From Liolophura sinensis (taxonomy: Eukaryota; Mollusca; Polyplacophora; Chitonida; Chitonidae): a DNA stretch of 64,000 nucleotides. A program made the position numbers and the translations under genes. The stretch is taken from contig NC_088295.1 of the NCBI RefSeq assembly GCF_032854445.1, positions 66,197,249 through 66,261,248 on the forward strand, given 5' to 3'. Shown piece by piece: positions 46,876 through 59,131 of this stretch (positions are counted from its first letter, which is position 1; every line of letters begins with the position of its first letter). The notes below the pieces were generated by a model, which saw only the letters and a program-made list of their open reading frames with translations, was not told the DNA's origin and made no database searches.

Positions 46876-46959
46876 CTGCATGCAAAGAAAACCCTTTTAG
46901 AACAAAGCGTTGAAGATTCAAATGCACAAATATATTCACATCTTGAGACTTAGGTAACA

Positions 46960-47588
46960 AATGTCACTCCAACCTGGACACTGACCATTCTACAGTTATA
47001 TGTGGACTTTTTCAGCTCTTAGGGTCCTAAGCATTTGGACAAAATAAGCACATATACATCTAGAATAATTACACGTGCCGTGGATATATATTCTGTGCCT
47101 AACAAAACGTGAACATAGTAACAAGAATATTGATTTCAGTTCAACACAGCATCTGTATAAAATACGTTTTTTTGTTTAGTGCCATTATATCTACATGTAT
47201 ATAGCGCTCGACACATGGATATATAACGGTCCCAGAACCGACACCAGACAATACTCTAAAGAAGAAAACTTGATATCGACATCAATATCATTCACAAAAA
47301 ATCTTTTTTTTTACCATCAAGTAATTTTTAAACAAGCGCATGTTCGCAGTAGCTGAGACATCTCGCAAATGGTCAATGGCATCTAGAATTCAGGCCTTCC
47401 GTTATGTGAATGCATGACCCATGTTAAGAGCTGATGTACAAAATCTACCTGAAGGACCCGCCGACCAAGCGCCTTGAAGAGCGCGCAGATTAACGATTTG
47501 CATGCAATATTATTCAAATTTAAATATGGTTTGTAGCTCAGAAAAATTTAATATACGTTGTCATAAGTGAAATCCTACGTACTCATAG
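46960..47588. other. No gene or repeat recognised
   Basis: Downstream flank of the minus-strand gene ending at 47589; it probably includes its 3' untranslated region. Confidence 0.4.
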
Positions 47589-49314
47589 CTATTTATCATG
47601 TTCTACGATATCCTCGTTATTTTCTTTGCCATTGTCCTCGCTGTCGTCAGCGTTATCCTTGTCGTCATTATCATTACTGTTACTGAAAATGTCATCATTT
47701 TTATCACTCTCGCAGTCATCAGCCACATTGCTATCCAAAGATTCACCAGTGGGATCAATTTCTGCTGCTGTCATCTCATTGTCATTACCGTCGAGTGCTT
47801 CCGTAATGACACTTGGTGCTTTGGTTACAGTCGTGGATCCGACTGGACTTGTACGAGAAACTTCTGTTGGGGAATGTTGACTTGCGTTAATGGAATGGAG
47901 TATCGAAGATGAGAAAACACCATTTAACAGGCTGGGCAGGGTGCTCTTTTCTATGGGCTGACTGTGGTTGATGTCAGTATTCTCGGTGGTTGACGGGATA
48001 TTGATGTGAACCTGGGCATAACAACAAGAACAAAATTCAACACATCTTATTTTACAAATGTAGAAACTATTTTGGTGTCCAGATGGGTTTTATAGTAAAA
48101 TAAAAGCAGACCTGATCCATACAGCTATAATGATAAACGGAAAGTGAAGTCTTGGTTGATAACATGCCCTATATACGCCTGGCTTACGTCTTAGAACTTC
48201 CTCAGAATTCTAGTGACGCCCAACACTGCTTTCTAAATTTAAAGGTTTCCCACTGCAATTTAATGGAGTACTGCATTTGATCAGCTCGATAATATTGAAA
48301 TGGAGACCTAAACATTGCAAGTTTAATGGATGTTTTCATTGTCATCAATAAGAAGTTTCTATCGCTCTGTTTATGTCAACTGTTAAATTTTGTCGGAAAA
48401 ACTGTACAGATCATGTCGTTCTTATGAGACCTTCAGCATTTTCTTGAAACCAAGTTAGTCCATTGAGAAGACTTTTTTTGAACCCCTTCTTACAGAAGCT
48501 TCGTGTACACTCTTTTCCTCCAAACAAATAACAAAGTCCTAAGATCATAACAGTACGTGTTTGGCTTATAGAATGATGTATACTTTTTCATGGAGACTGG
48601 TTCACTCTCCATTCGACATTTGTCTTACCACAGCATTTACCAAAGTCGCCAAAAATGATATTCCCAAGATAGCCGAGGACAGAGCTGTTATATTGTTAGC
48701 TGACACCACAGATAGGAAGTTCAGAAATGGTATTGCTATTAGCCACCTGGGTTTAATATTTATTTTCTTATTTGATTGGTGTTTTACGCCGTACTCAGGA
48801 ATATTTTATATGGTGGGAGGAAAACAGTCAGAGCCTGCGAGAAACCCACGACCCTCCGCATATTGCTGACAGACTTTAATTCCCACCCACTTGTAGTGGA
48901 CTTTAACCTAGAGACGGCATTGGTGAGAGGCTCCTGGCGTGCTATCCACCTCGGTCATGGAGGCAGCTTTAATTTATACATATAGATATATGTACTCACC
49001 TTGTCAAAACAGTAACAAGCATCACTGAGTTCTTCATCCTGACTAAATATGTCCATACGACAGACTGGGAATGATTTCAGGCAAATAAAGAACCTCTTGC
49101 ACATGAAGTCTTTGTTGCACTGAACGCCACACGTCAGTACACAGTCCATCAACGAGTCACTCAACTCGATAAGCTGGGCATTCGGTAACATTGAACTTTT
49201 AACTCCACGACATTGGCGAAATTCCTGCTGTCTGGTTACAACGCCCTGTGCTGCTAATCCGACACCTCCGGATATCGTGATAATCCCGACAAACACGACG
49301 GCAAATGACTTCAT
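47589..49314 (-). CDS. Secreted Cys-rich protein with highly acidic C-terminal tail, 245 aa
   Basis: Two exons, 49000-49314 and 47589-48011, joined in phase 0 (donor GACAAG|GTGAGT, acceptor TTATGCCCAG). The start ATG is followed by a clear signal peptide (MKSFAVVFVGIITISGGVGL, cleavage likely after AAQG). Residues 35-102 hold nine cysteines (35, 58, 62, 66, 72, 78, 85, 100, 102), including a C-x3-C-x3-C core (CVLTCGVQC is part of it), suggesting a compact disulfide-bonded domain. Residues 106-195 are Ser/Thr/Pro-rich and probably glycosylated or disordered. The last 50 residues are dominated by Asp, Glu, Asn and Ser (DDIFSNSNDNDDKDNADDSE). Secretion is well supported. A calcium-binding or biomineral-matrix role is inferred only from the acidic tail; no family is recognised. 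A SINE lies in the intron. Confidence 0.85.
48750..48965 (-). mobile_element. SINE in intron of the secreted-protein gene
   Basis: Tail ATTTATTTTCTTATTTGATT, body GTGTTTTACGCCGTACTCAG, GAAACCCACGACCCTCCGCA, and head-proximal GGCATTGGTGAGAGGCTCCT ending near GTCATGGAGGC. Sense with respect to the gene, and ends 33 bases from the donor at 48999. Confidence 0.85.
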
Positions 49315-50024
49315 TTTATTGCAGACCCATCACGAGTTTACAACCAAAAGAATCACAGCTACTCAGCCACAGTGACATGTTCGACAACCTCAATCTTCAT
49401 GGATCCGTATACATCAAGATAATTGTTGGCAAAAAGCTTAAGTGTTTGTTAATAATGTAAGGAAATCAATAACGGCTGATGGCGTTCTGACGGCGGACGT
49501 ACCTGACATATTGGGAAACAAGACATTCTAAAATTGGAAGTTGGCTCAAATTACGACGCATGTTTGTTTTAATGGGTAACTAGGTTGTAATGCAATGTCC
49601 GCACCTTTCTGTGCATGGAGAAGAAAACATCGAGATGTTCCATAAGAAAAACCCTTTAATTTTGACTTATTTTACTTGAGCACAGTTCATTTTCTAAGAG
49701 CAATTTTACGAATAGATAAGAATGAATTTGTATAACAGGTAGTATGTGATTGTGGTCTTTCGCATAGATGAAGTCCAGTCCAAATCATCAAAGTTAATTA
49801 CTGTACATCTGGCTTATAAGTTTTAATTACAATAACAATATAAGCGCCTATAACATTGTAGTTACAATCAACTGATCACCAAGGCTTTGTGATTACTATG
49901 TAACCTTTGCTCATTCATCGACTTGCAGCCTTAAGTGTTCCATGCTGTTCTGGGATCGACAACCGTACTCGCAATTAAATAATGCCATTTACAGAAATGT
50001 TTAAATGTCGTTTGCGAAATGTCA
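49315..50024. other. Intergenic: promoter side of one gene, 3' side of the next
   Basis: It lies between the start of the minus-strand secreted-protein gene and the stop of the minus-strand LRR gene. No specific promoter or repeat is recognised. Confidence 0.4.
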
Positions 50025-53000
50025 TCAGTCAGTTGTCTTAACATCAGCGGTAGCTTTATTTAATTTAGGTAATGTCTTCCTCGAATTCTTCTTCCGTTTT
50101 GAGTGTGCTTCAGTTCTTGACTGGATGTTTGCTAAGCGTAAATGCTGCCATCTTTCATTTCTCGCAAGTTCTGTACAGCGCTTAACCTCAGCACACTGAG
50201 GTTTCTTAGACCTCTGCCGCAAGATGTGATCAGCCATTGATCTCACTAATTTTCTATAAAAAAGGACAAAGAGCAGTTAATTTTTACCCAAAGAGCAACC
50301 TGACATGGCTCTTCATAAGACTGAAAAGATAAACGACTTGGATGAGGATTAAATTTACACTGACACGCATGTATCATTCATGAATCATTTATTGTAGCAC
50401 TGAAAATTGTTGACCGCTTTTATTGACATGACTCCGTCGTAATTTCTCACTTTACATGTTCTTTGGTTGGTTGTACTGAAAACTATTTTGGAAGTTGATC
50501 AGCCGACTATTGATCTTTAACATCTACATTATGCTTAATGATTGCTTATCACCCTGAGATATATCTTGACAAAAGACGTCGTTTAAGAACCCGAATGAAC
50601 AAGACACTTTGAGAAGAGTTTATTTTATATTTGTAAAAAAAAATTGTTTGCATTTATTAAAACTACCTTTAATTTAAATCTGTATATATTATGTAAAGAT
50701 ACATGTAAATACTCACGGATAAGTCACGGTTGATTTATCTTCACCTAATCCGGCTATGGCTTTCGTCAGCTTTCTGATCTCGCGTTCATACAAAGGTAGA
50801 CCAAACCTCTGAAAAAAAAATCACAGTATATAAAAAATCACTGTATGCCAACTGACTATACCACAACTGTCTATACAGCCCTGTGTCTTCTGTTTAAATC
50901 GTTTACTTGATGAATGATCGATTTTTTACGCCGTTAGTAAGAATATTTCGCTTATACGACGCCGGGTAGCATCATGGTGATAGGAAACATAGTCTACAGG
51001 AACCCCACGACCATCTGCAGGCTGACTCTTCCAGAGAGAGTTTCCTGAATTAAAAAAAATCCTCAAAATTTACTGAGCGTCAAGGATACTTGTTCTAATC
51101 TACTAATGTGTGCTATTGGAATAGCCTATCTATAAAATATTCTAAAAAATTACACTTAAGTGGCCAGCCCCTTGCAGCAAGGTTTAATAACCACTGCCAA
51201 TGCACACAGGCAAATAAATATGTAACTATATACCTTTCTGATGAGAATTAAATAAGTGGCTATAGCTGCAAAATTGTTAGATTTAGTTGAACACTTTATT
51301 TAATTATACATTTGTGTCGATTTTAAACCTACAGCAACTTGAAAGACACACCAGGGTTCTTAACTGACATATACAATCAATAATCAATCAACTTATAGTA
51401 AAATACTTGAAATACGTGGGAAGTTCTGTCAGCAACCTGCGGATGGTCGTAATGAGTTTCCCCAGGGCTCCGTTCGGTTTCCTCCCACAATAATGCTGAC
51501 CGTCATTGTATATGTAAACTATTCTTCAGTACGAAGTAAAACTCCAATCAAATAAATCAGTAAATAAAAAATATGTTTCAAAGTATAATAAATAATATAC
51601 CTTGAGTCTACTGGCGAATACTTCATCTGTCATGTGTAACAATACAGACTTGTCCATGCTTCGGAACAGCTCCAGCAACCGAATTTGTTTCTGACGGAGG
51701 AACTCGAGGACAATCTGCATAGGATGCTTTCTTGCTATGTCAGATCCACCTGCAACTGTAATCAAAGAAATGCCGAAGATTACCACGGAGATACTTTAAG
51801 AAGTGGGCCCCTGATGAGTTAAAAATATAGACTAGGAAGTCGAAAATTCCTTGCGTAGAGACTATAGGCTCACCTGTAACTGTATAGTCATAGAATCGCT
51901 GAAGTGATCAGGGATACACTTTACGAAATGGGTTCATGATTAGATAACAAATTAGACAACCTGAATTTTGTTACATCTATCATCAATAATTCAGCAATAA
52001 TTACCTAGGTATTCAATTCGAAAATTCCTTGCTTCAAGACAATATACGTCCCTATAGTTTTCCGTTCCAACTCACCCGTTCCAAGAACTTGACGTCCTAA
52101 GTAATCATGACTGTTCACTATAGTTCCATGGATGAACTGGAAGGGACGCGTCCGTTGAATGGCAGTGCCGAGCATTGGAAATTCGGCTACAACTGGGACG
52201 CCCTATAGAGGGAAGAGCAGAAAAGCCGTAAATAATATTGTTTCACCGTAGGAATGTGGACAGGAAATAAGAAAAAGGATATTAATATTGTGTTACAACA
52301 AGAAAAATGACTTGTGTATATACCTATCGCTTTATCCGGGAAAAATCCTTTTATTACTTGGGAAACAATGTTGCAACAAAATAAATCGACGCATCGATGT
52401 ATTAATTTTAGTTTGCAAGGTGCCAAGATTGTCCGATTAGCTACAAAAGGATGTATTAGATGTAATCAGATAAAACTACAAGGACAAAACTTGCGAAACG
52501 TGACTAGCATTAATTTTCTTCGTATTTTGATGTGTCTCAAATAGCAAAGAGAACTAAAACTGGCATGCTATTCAGTGTAATTCGGTTATATTTTCAGTCA
52601 AATTTTAGGGCGTTTTTCACATTTCTTACTTTTAGGGATAATATTGTCCCCTGTAGTTGTACCCAGTGGCTGTATGTGACACCTTAAATAAATATGAACG
52701 TGAGTGATCATACACCTCAATGCTTTCAAAATTAACATTAGACTGTCACACTGTACCGTTATGTCCAACAACTCAAGTGAACACGTGTCTTCTCCAATGC
52801 CTTCCAGGAGAGTCATGGACCCCGTGGTGGTCAAAGGATTACCCCCTAGCTAAAAACAAAGAAATACATCCATAAACAAATGAAGAAAAAAATAATAAAC
52901 TTCTAACTTGATAAATCCATCTGCGTCAATAATTGAACTTTTAAAATCTCTTTAACTATGTGCATGTTAGGTATTCAAGAAATTATGCTCACAATTCTAA

Positions 53001-56000
53001 GGGCCGCTCAGCCCAATTATTGTAACAGGGCATACAATCTTTAATCTCATTAGGTATACATGTATTTATGGTTGTTTTATATCCTAATAATTAATAGGAA
53101 ATAAATTAAATTTCAGCAATACTCTTACCTTTAACACTTTCAAGACGTCGTTGTTTCGGATGCCCCAGGCCAGACTTTGCGTGTTTTGCCACATAATTCT
53201 CGTATTGCTCATATCTATGTACTCCAGGGTCCGGTTTTTACGGAGCAGTTTAGACAATGAGGCTCCCCCATCATATCCTATGCCATTCCAGGATAAATCC
53301 AACAGTTTCAGGCATGTGTTGTTCTGAAGTTTCCATGGAATTTGATTCAAGAATACAATAATTTCTCTCCTTGAAAAGACATATTTGTAGTGCTGAAGCT
53401 AGAAATTGCATTTCTCAAACTCCTTTAGGTACAGTGATTAAATGGATATGTTGTCCCATTAGATTAGAACTAACAATGTGAGGAAAGATACATTTTGTAT
53501 TCCTGCTACAATTAAATGCGTAGATGCCCCTAATATGACGACATTTAGGGTATGTGAAGAATTGCATGGACCTTCTAGAAAGAAATATATACGAAATACA
53601 ATTATGGGTCTACTTTATACACTACAAAAGACAAAGCGGTTTATCGGATCATGGGTAATGGGCTCTGTAATTAGAATTTCATAAATAACGCCAGCACCTG
53701 TAGTCCAGCAAAGAGACGGACAGCAGCTTGCCCAGTAAAACTGTTCCAGCTTAGATCCAGGTGTTCCAAACTGTTGTTCCCACCTACAGTAAAAAAGGGA
53801 ATAGAAATATAACACCAATATCGATTTAAGGTGAAACATAACACAATTATAAGGATTCAAATAAAAAACGGATAATAAATCGAACAAGATTTAATGTAAT
53901 CGTAATATGTGTGATGCCAGGAAAGGGTAAAATGTATAACTATTAAGCAAATATGCTGCTCAGCTTAATCAGTCTAGCTTGAGATTGCGTGTTGTGACAT
54001 CATAGGGAGCATGGATGAGGGGGGTAATTGCAGAGGTTAGAAACAAAAATGAAAGATGTGAAGCTTTATTCCTTATACATTATGGCTACGTGTGCACACC
54101 AGCTTTATTCATTATACATTATGGCTACGTGTGCACACCAGCTTTATTCATTATACATTAGGGCTACGTGTGCACATCAGCTTTATTCATTATACATTAT
54201 GGCTACGTGTGCACACCAGCTTTATTCATTATACATTAGGGCTACGTGTGCACATGTATATATTTATACCCAAGATGACCATGGTCAAAACAAGATGGAT
54301 ATCTTACTCAAAGCTTTTCCAAGCTCAACTGCCGACTTCTGTCTCATGCAGTTGTAATTGGCGTGTAAGCGGAGGATGGAGTCGTTCTCCTGTGAAAAGA
54401 AGAGTATTGTACATGGCTGGCAATACACACGTATCTCTGTTCCTGAATGCAAGTGGACATGATTGCATACAATCTCGCTTTGATCACATTTACAAGATGC
54501 ATAGATTTGTAGGAAAAGCAACTTGTACAGGAAATAAGGTTTCTGTGGAAGGGGACTGAGAATGCTGGAAAATGTGCAGCTCTACAAGACCTTAAATTTA
54601 GACCTTCTTCACAAACCCATAACTCACTATTATAAACTGTGGCCTTTTACAAACATTGGCTGCAGTGAAAAAGATCATACTTACCGTCAATAAAGTTGAT
54701 AATGCTTTGCCAAAATTATCTGTGAGTTTATTTCCTAAATGAATAAAAAATCAAAATGTCTAATTCGGGAGGTCAAAAACATTTAAACTGTTTGAAAGGC
54801 CTTGGTGTTGTTGGGTAGTTAAAGTTCCGTCTTTTTTATTCGGATGTTAGTCGGGAATAAGGCTGGAAAAACTTGACCTCAATGCCAAAGGAAACAGGCA
54901 AACAAAGAAAGCAATAGTCGAAACGACCTTATTCTCCTATGCAGTTTTCTGCATCTTACAACAGCCATACCTGATATGTTGAGATATGAAACAGTGGTGT
55001 TGTGACAAAGTGTGTTGGCGATAGCTTCAATGCCGTTGTCTCCAACGTGGTTATTGGCAATGTTCTGTGCAGAACACAATAAAATAACATGAAAGCTGCA
55101 CGAGAATCAGGAGATCAGATTGTAAATTAACTTAACAGTTTGAAAATTAACATCTTAGATATACATGTATATAGGAGGTGGTAACATATCAGCCTGGAAG
55201 AGAGTAATAATGATCAAATACCTACCACTTTTTTTTTTTAAAAAAAAGCTAGATTAAGAATTTTGGATTTTCATTTACCATATCTTATATTTACCTCATG
55301 CACGTTGAATGTTGAGAGTGAATCGGCAAGTAGATCCAATGTTAAAGAAATATATATATAATCGAAGATTAATGACTGAATTTATCCACAAGTTTGTTAA
55401 CGTAATTCATCTACTCTGACCCAGAATGAAGTTATTGTAACATAGAAATTACCAAATGTCTGATCACAAAATTTTCTCTTAGCGCTTCTGCTAAATACAG
55501 TGCCCCCTCGTGTCCAATGTCTGTGTCTTCTAGATCAAGGACGGTGACAATTTCATTACACTATAAGTAAAGAAATATCTAATTATTCAGAGCAGCTGTC
55601 GCATGGGTATTCCAAATTCCTGTTGTATCAGGTATATATATAACATACTGGTCAAGGACCTGGATTATATAAAACATAGATTTACTTATAAAGTTATTTC
55701 ACCAAGCTGACAGGACGGTACATGCATTGACGTGTACCCAGAACTAGGTTTTAGCTATCACACCTTCAATTAACATTTCGTTAAGTTTCTTTAATTTTTG
55801 GCTCAGAAGTATGTTTATATAGCTATAATAAATGCAGTTGGATACCAACGCGTTGCTGAAAATAGATCTGCCTAAAATAGTTGCATTTTCAGAGGCAAAT
55901 AAAGATCACAAAATAAAAAATTACTTTTGATGCTGAAACTTACATTTTCCCAGCAAAAATATCACAAAACCTTAAAACACCTTTCTGAGAAGAATGGAAC

Positions 56001-58587
56001 TCTCAGAATCAGAAAGAAATGATCAACTTAGTCATGGGCGAAATTTTAAGTCCAATAAAGTGTTTATATCCAACTTCAACCATATGTCCATTACATGAGT
56101 ATTGTTTGCAGCAGAATTATATTTCCCATCTATAACAAAGTCACTACTTAACGGTATTGACAAATTTAAAGCCTATCCACATGTGGTCTCAAAGACATGG
56201 ATACCGGTTGTATTCCATATGTTGATTGGTGCGGGAACAACTTCTCATTATACCTCATCGACTTCTTTATGCTTTAAGCGTTTAAATGATCGATAGTGCT
56301 ACAACTGTATCACCGTCTTTGTACTAATACAGAATTTCGTCCTGTTATGTAATTATCATCAATCACAAGCAATTTACGATCAAAGCCATGCAGAGTGGTT
56401 TCATGGCCTGGCTGCCGATCGATCGGTACCGCAGGACGAGCGTCGGCTGTGACAACCCTGTCACTATGGCAGAGTGTGGTGTCTGGTCATACTCCACGCA
56501 GCCCAACTCGTACACATTACGGCTGGGCTGTCTGGGTTTGACTGCAGCTGCGCAGTTCCCTGAAAAAAAAAACAAAGAGCATGGTGAAACTTTACTTAAC
56601 ACGTGCATATTAGGACATACTTACATGCCAAATACATGCCGATAACAAGAAACAACTTCATTCATTAACATTCGCATTCGTTATTGATGTATATGTTCCA
56701 GTCGCGACGACACACAAGGTGCAGGTTCAATCCTGGCCTTGAAATTTTTTAATTCCGCCACTCTCAATGTTCGTGGGTCCTTGATGACAATAAGTGGTCA
56801 ACGACGGTCGATGACCGCGTGCGTAGTTTAACATTTATGTAGTCTCACTTGTACTTCACCAATATAGTGTGCATATCTGTACCTATAGGAAAGTTCTCCT
56901 GTGACTCACCAAAACTAAGTGGTTTACACTCTTTGGTATGACCCGACCCGGGTTTGATCCCGGGGTCTCTCGATTTCCCGGGATCCACCGACTTCTAACA
57001 ATTAGGCCATTAAAGTGGTCCACAAAATCATGAGTATATGGCGTTAAATACATGTACATTGTAGCAATGAAATGAGGTTATATGTGTATATTCCAGAAAC
57101 ACGGGAACTGAACACCATGATAGATGATAAGTAAGCCTACCGGTATTACTTTTTAAAACCAGTTTGTGTTAGGCCTACCTTAAGCCCTGAATGCTTCACC
57201 GAAGTCTTCATTCATCTAAGACAATAACTATAATTGGCGCTGCATGTAACAGGCAGACTTCCCTATTAACATTATGTTTAATACCAGTCCCGGTCCTGGA
57301 CTGAATAGGTCTATCTATCCTCTTTTTTCTCATGCATGATGGCAACACTGATATGGTTCATTGAGTGTCACGATAACGGTACTCGATTAGGTGCCATACA
57401 TCTCTGGTGTCGCAAAAATGACGTTTCAAGGTCATTTGGTCAGAATGAGGCTAATGCATATGTTACACACTGACAACCCACAAACAATCTGTTTACCTAT
57501 TTTAACCTCAACCGAGAAGAAAAGGACAAAGGATCGATTTATTTATTTCATTGGTGTTTTACGCCTCAAGGATATTTTCACGACTGCCTGCATTATGGTG
57601 GGAGGAAACCGGATAGGGCTCGGGAGAAACCGGGGTTCCATCCGCAGGTTTGCTGACAGACCTTTACACGTACGACCGTAGTGGAAGCCAGCATGAGCGG
57701 GACTTGAACTCACAGCGACCGCATTGGTACGAGTCTCCAAAGTCATTGTACTCTAATAGCATGCTCACCACATGGCTACAGATTGCCTGACAGAGAATTT
57801 ATGTAATGAATATAATGATACAGGTTACAGATGTTATTATCTGATTCTTGTTTAAACAAAGTGCTTAACTGAGCAGTACACCGTGTTTGACAGTCAAATT
57901 TATGGTGGCGGGAAAGCGGAGTGTTCGAAGTAAGATATATAATGTTAATAAGTGGAACTGACTTTTGTCGATTGTCGATTTGTCGATTTGAACATCAGGT
58001 AATGTTGGCGAAATCCAAATTTCTAAAGCACAGATACCTGTTTATATATTAGCCGTGGAATATTGTTTATATGGTTCTGTCTGGTCAGTTATTTGTTAAA
58101 GTTGAGAAACTATATAAATCTGGTCTGGAGAGGCGTATATTACGTTGATCCAACGCTGTAACTTAATTCACCAAAAGTCTTCAACAGTGTCAAAAAATGC
58201 AGGTATACCAAACACAAATGCTCGATACAGTTAATGGAAGGGGTATTTGCAATCCAAAGCCTGCCAAAATCATTTTTTTGTGAATTTTGTACATATTGTT
58301 TAAATGGCGCTAGCTAAATAAGTATACAGTTCACTAAGAGTAATAAATAGAGAAGGCATACACTAGCCCAGTCAAAAGTGGACTACATGTATAGTTTACC
58401 TAGATGAAAGAGCAAAATCACAGTCTTTCATTGATATTTTTCTAGCACGGGTTTCCGTGTGTTATAGAATGTGTGAACCTTAATCTACCGTTATCTCTTA
58501 GAGAAGGACGCTGTATAGATGAACATAAATAGTCGCTCTTACCTCCTATCGAAGCATCTCTCTCCGCTTTGTCCTATGGTAAAAGCT

Positions 58588-58668
<81 letters not shown>

Positions 58669-59131
58669 ATTGTTGGTTTGACACATTTTGCCCTGTGTCG
58701 TTCAACATCGATGTAAGGTTAATCGTCAGTCCTACAGTAACATGCACATTAAGTATGAATCATTTGTACCGAGCTAACCGTTTTCAACTTTTTAATGTAT
58801 TTGACCAAGTGTTTTCAGAGATAGATTGATCGTGGGTTTCCATAGGGCTCTGCCCGGTTTCCTCCCACCATAATGCTGGCCGCCGTCGTTTAAGTGAAAT
58901 ATCTGGCGTAAAACACCAATTAAACGAACAAACCAGAGAAAGGTAGGTGTATGGTTACATATACTTACGTTTAGTGACAACCTTAGGTAAATCCAAGTCC
59001 GTGTCGTATTCATCGCTGCTCGAGACCGGATGTTTTACGGAATCGTGCAAGTAACCCAATGTATCATCGCCAACGTATTTGCCATTTCCGTCGGAATATT
59101 CTTTGGCACCAGTCGGTAGATTTTCGGACAT
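50025..59131 (-). CDS. LRRC74-like leucine-rich repeat protein (13 exons, complete)
   Basis: Exons (minus strand): 58969-59131, 56378-56559, 55453-55560, 54971-55064, 54685-54734, 54308-54389, 53698-53783, 53129-53323, 52757-52849, 52076-52202, 51601-51749, 50717-50808, 50025-50253. They sum to 1650 nt, 549 aa plus stop; every junction is GT-AG and keeps phase. Residues 1-60 are acidic and polar. From about 95 to 355 there are ribonuclease-inhibitor-type LRRs, about 28 residues each (VTVLDLEDTDIGHEGALYLA, LEHLDLSWNSFTGQAAVRLF, CLKLLDLSWNGIGYDGGASL). A helical region follows with two degenerate EF-hand-like segments (LLELFRSMDKSVLLHMTDEV), each missing calcium ligands. The C-terminus (about 70 residues) is very basic. 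Domain order matches LRRC74A/B as I remember it; other RI-type LRR proteins remain possible. Function unknown; no NACHT, TIR or membrane segment is present. Confidence 0.9.
50905..51035 (-). mobile_element. SINE fragment in LRR-gene intron 12
   Basis: GATTTTTTACGCCGTTAGTA, AATATTTCGCTTATACGACG, GGTAGCATCATGGTGATAGG and CCCCACGACCATCTGCAGG appear in the expected order. The tail and head are lost. Confidence 0.75.
51415..51575 (+). mobile_element. SINE, 5'-truncated, abutting LRR exon 11
   Basis: GGGAAGTTCTGTCAGCAACC, TTTCCCCAGGGCTCCGTTCG, CACAATAATGCTGACCGTCA and tail AAAACTCCAATCAAATAAAT. It lies in intron 11, about 25 bases from the exon 11 donor, and is antisense to the gene. Confidence 0.85.
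54060..54256. repeat. 39-bp minisatellite, five copies, LRR-gene intron 6
   Basis: The unit begins AGCTTTATTCATTATACATT, then ATGGCTACGTGTGCACACC. Copies differ by one or two bases (TTATGG/TTAGGG, CACACC/CACATC) and alternate. Because 39 is a multiple of three, each plus-strand frame gives a 13-residue repeat; this is not coding. It is not derived from the nearby exon, unlike the ACAD8 arrays. Confidence 0.92.
56935..57010 (+). repeat. Fragment of the second interspersed family, LRR-gene intron 1
   Basis: TGGTATGACCCGACCCGGGT, ATCCCGGGGTCTCTCGAT and AACAATTAGGCCATTAAAG correspond in order to TTGGTATGATTCGACCCGAA, GTCTCCCGACTTCGAAG and CTAACCATGAGACCACTGAA at 60302-60373. Confidence 0.55.
57535..57740 (-). 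mobile_element. SINE in LRR-gene intron 1
   Basis: TTTATTTATTTCATTGGTGT, TTTACGCCTCAAGGATATTT, GCATTATGGTGGGAGGAAAC, GCCAGCATGAGCGGGACTTG and AACTCACAGCGACCGCATTG. The head end is truncated. Confidence 0.87.
58591..58670. repeat. (CA)n then (TA)n compound microsatellite
   Basis: About 30 CA repeats from 58592 followed by about ten TA repeats to 58668. Intron 1 of the LRR gene. Confidence 0.97.
58830..58925 (+). mobile_element. SINE 3' fragment close to LRR exon 1 donor
   Basis: GTGGGTTTCCATAGGGCTCT, GCCCGGTTTCCTCCCACCAT, GGCCGCCGTCGTTTAAGTGA and tail AAAACACCAATTAAACGAAC. About 45 bases from the donor at 58968. Confidence 0.87.

Noticed and set aside
47598-47912. Plus-strand frames rich in Leu/Ser/Ile
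   Set aside because: They are antisense to the Asp-rich tail of the secreted protein.
54028-54559. Two plus-strand frames of 109 and 155 codons
   Set aside because: They are produced by the 39-bp minisatellite and by the antisense of LRR exon 6.
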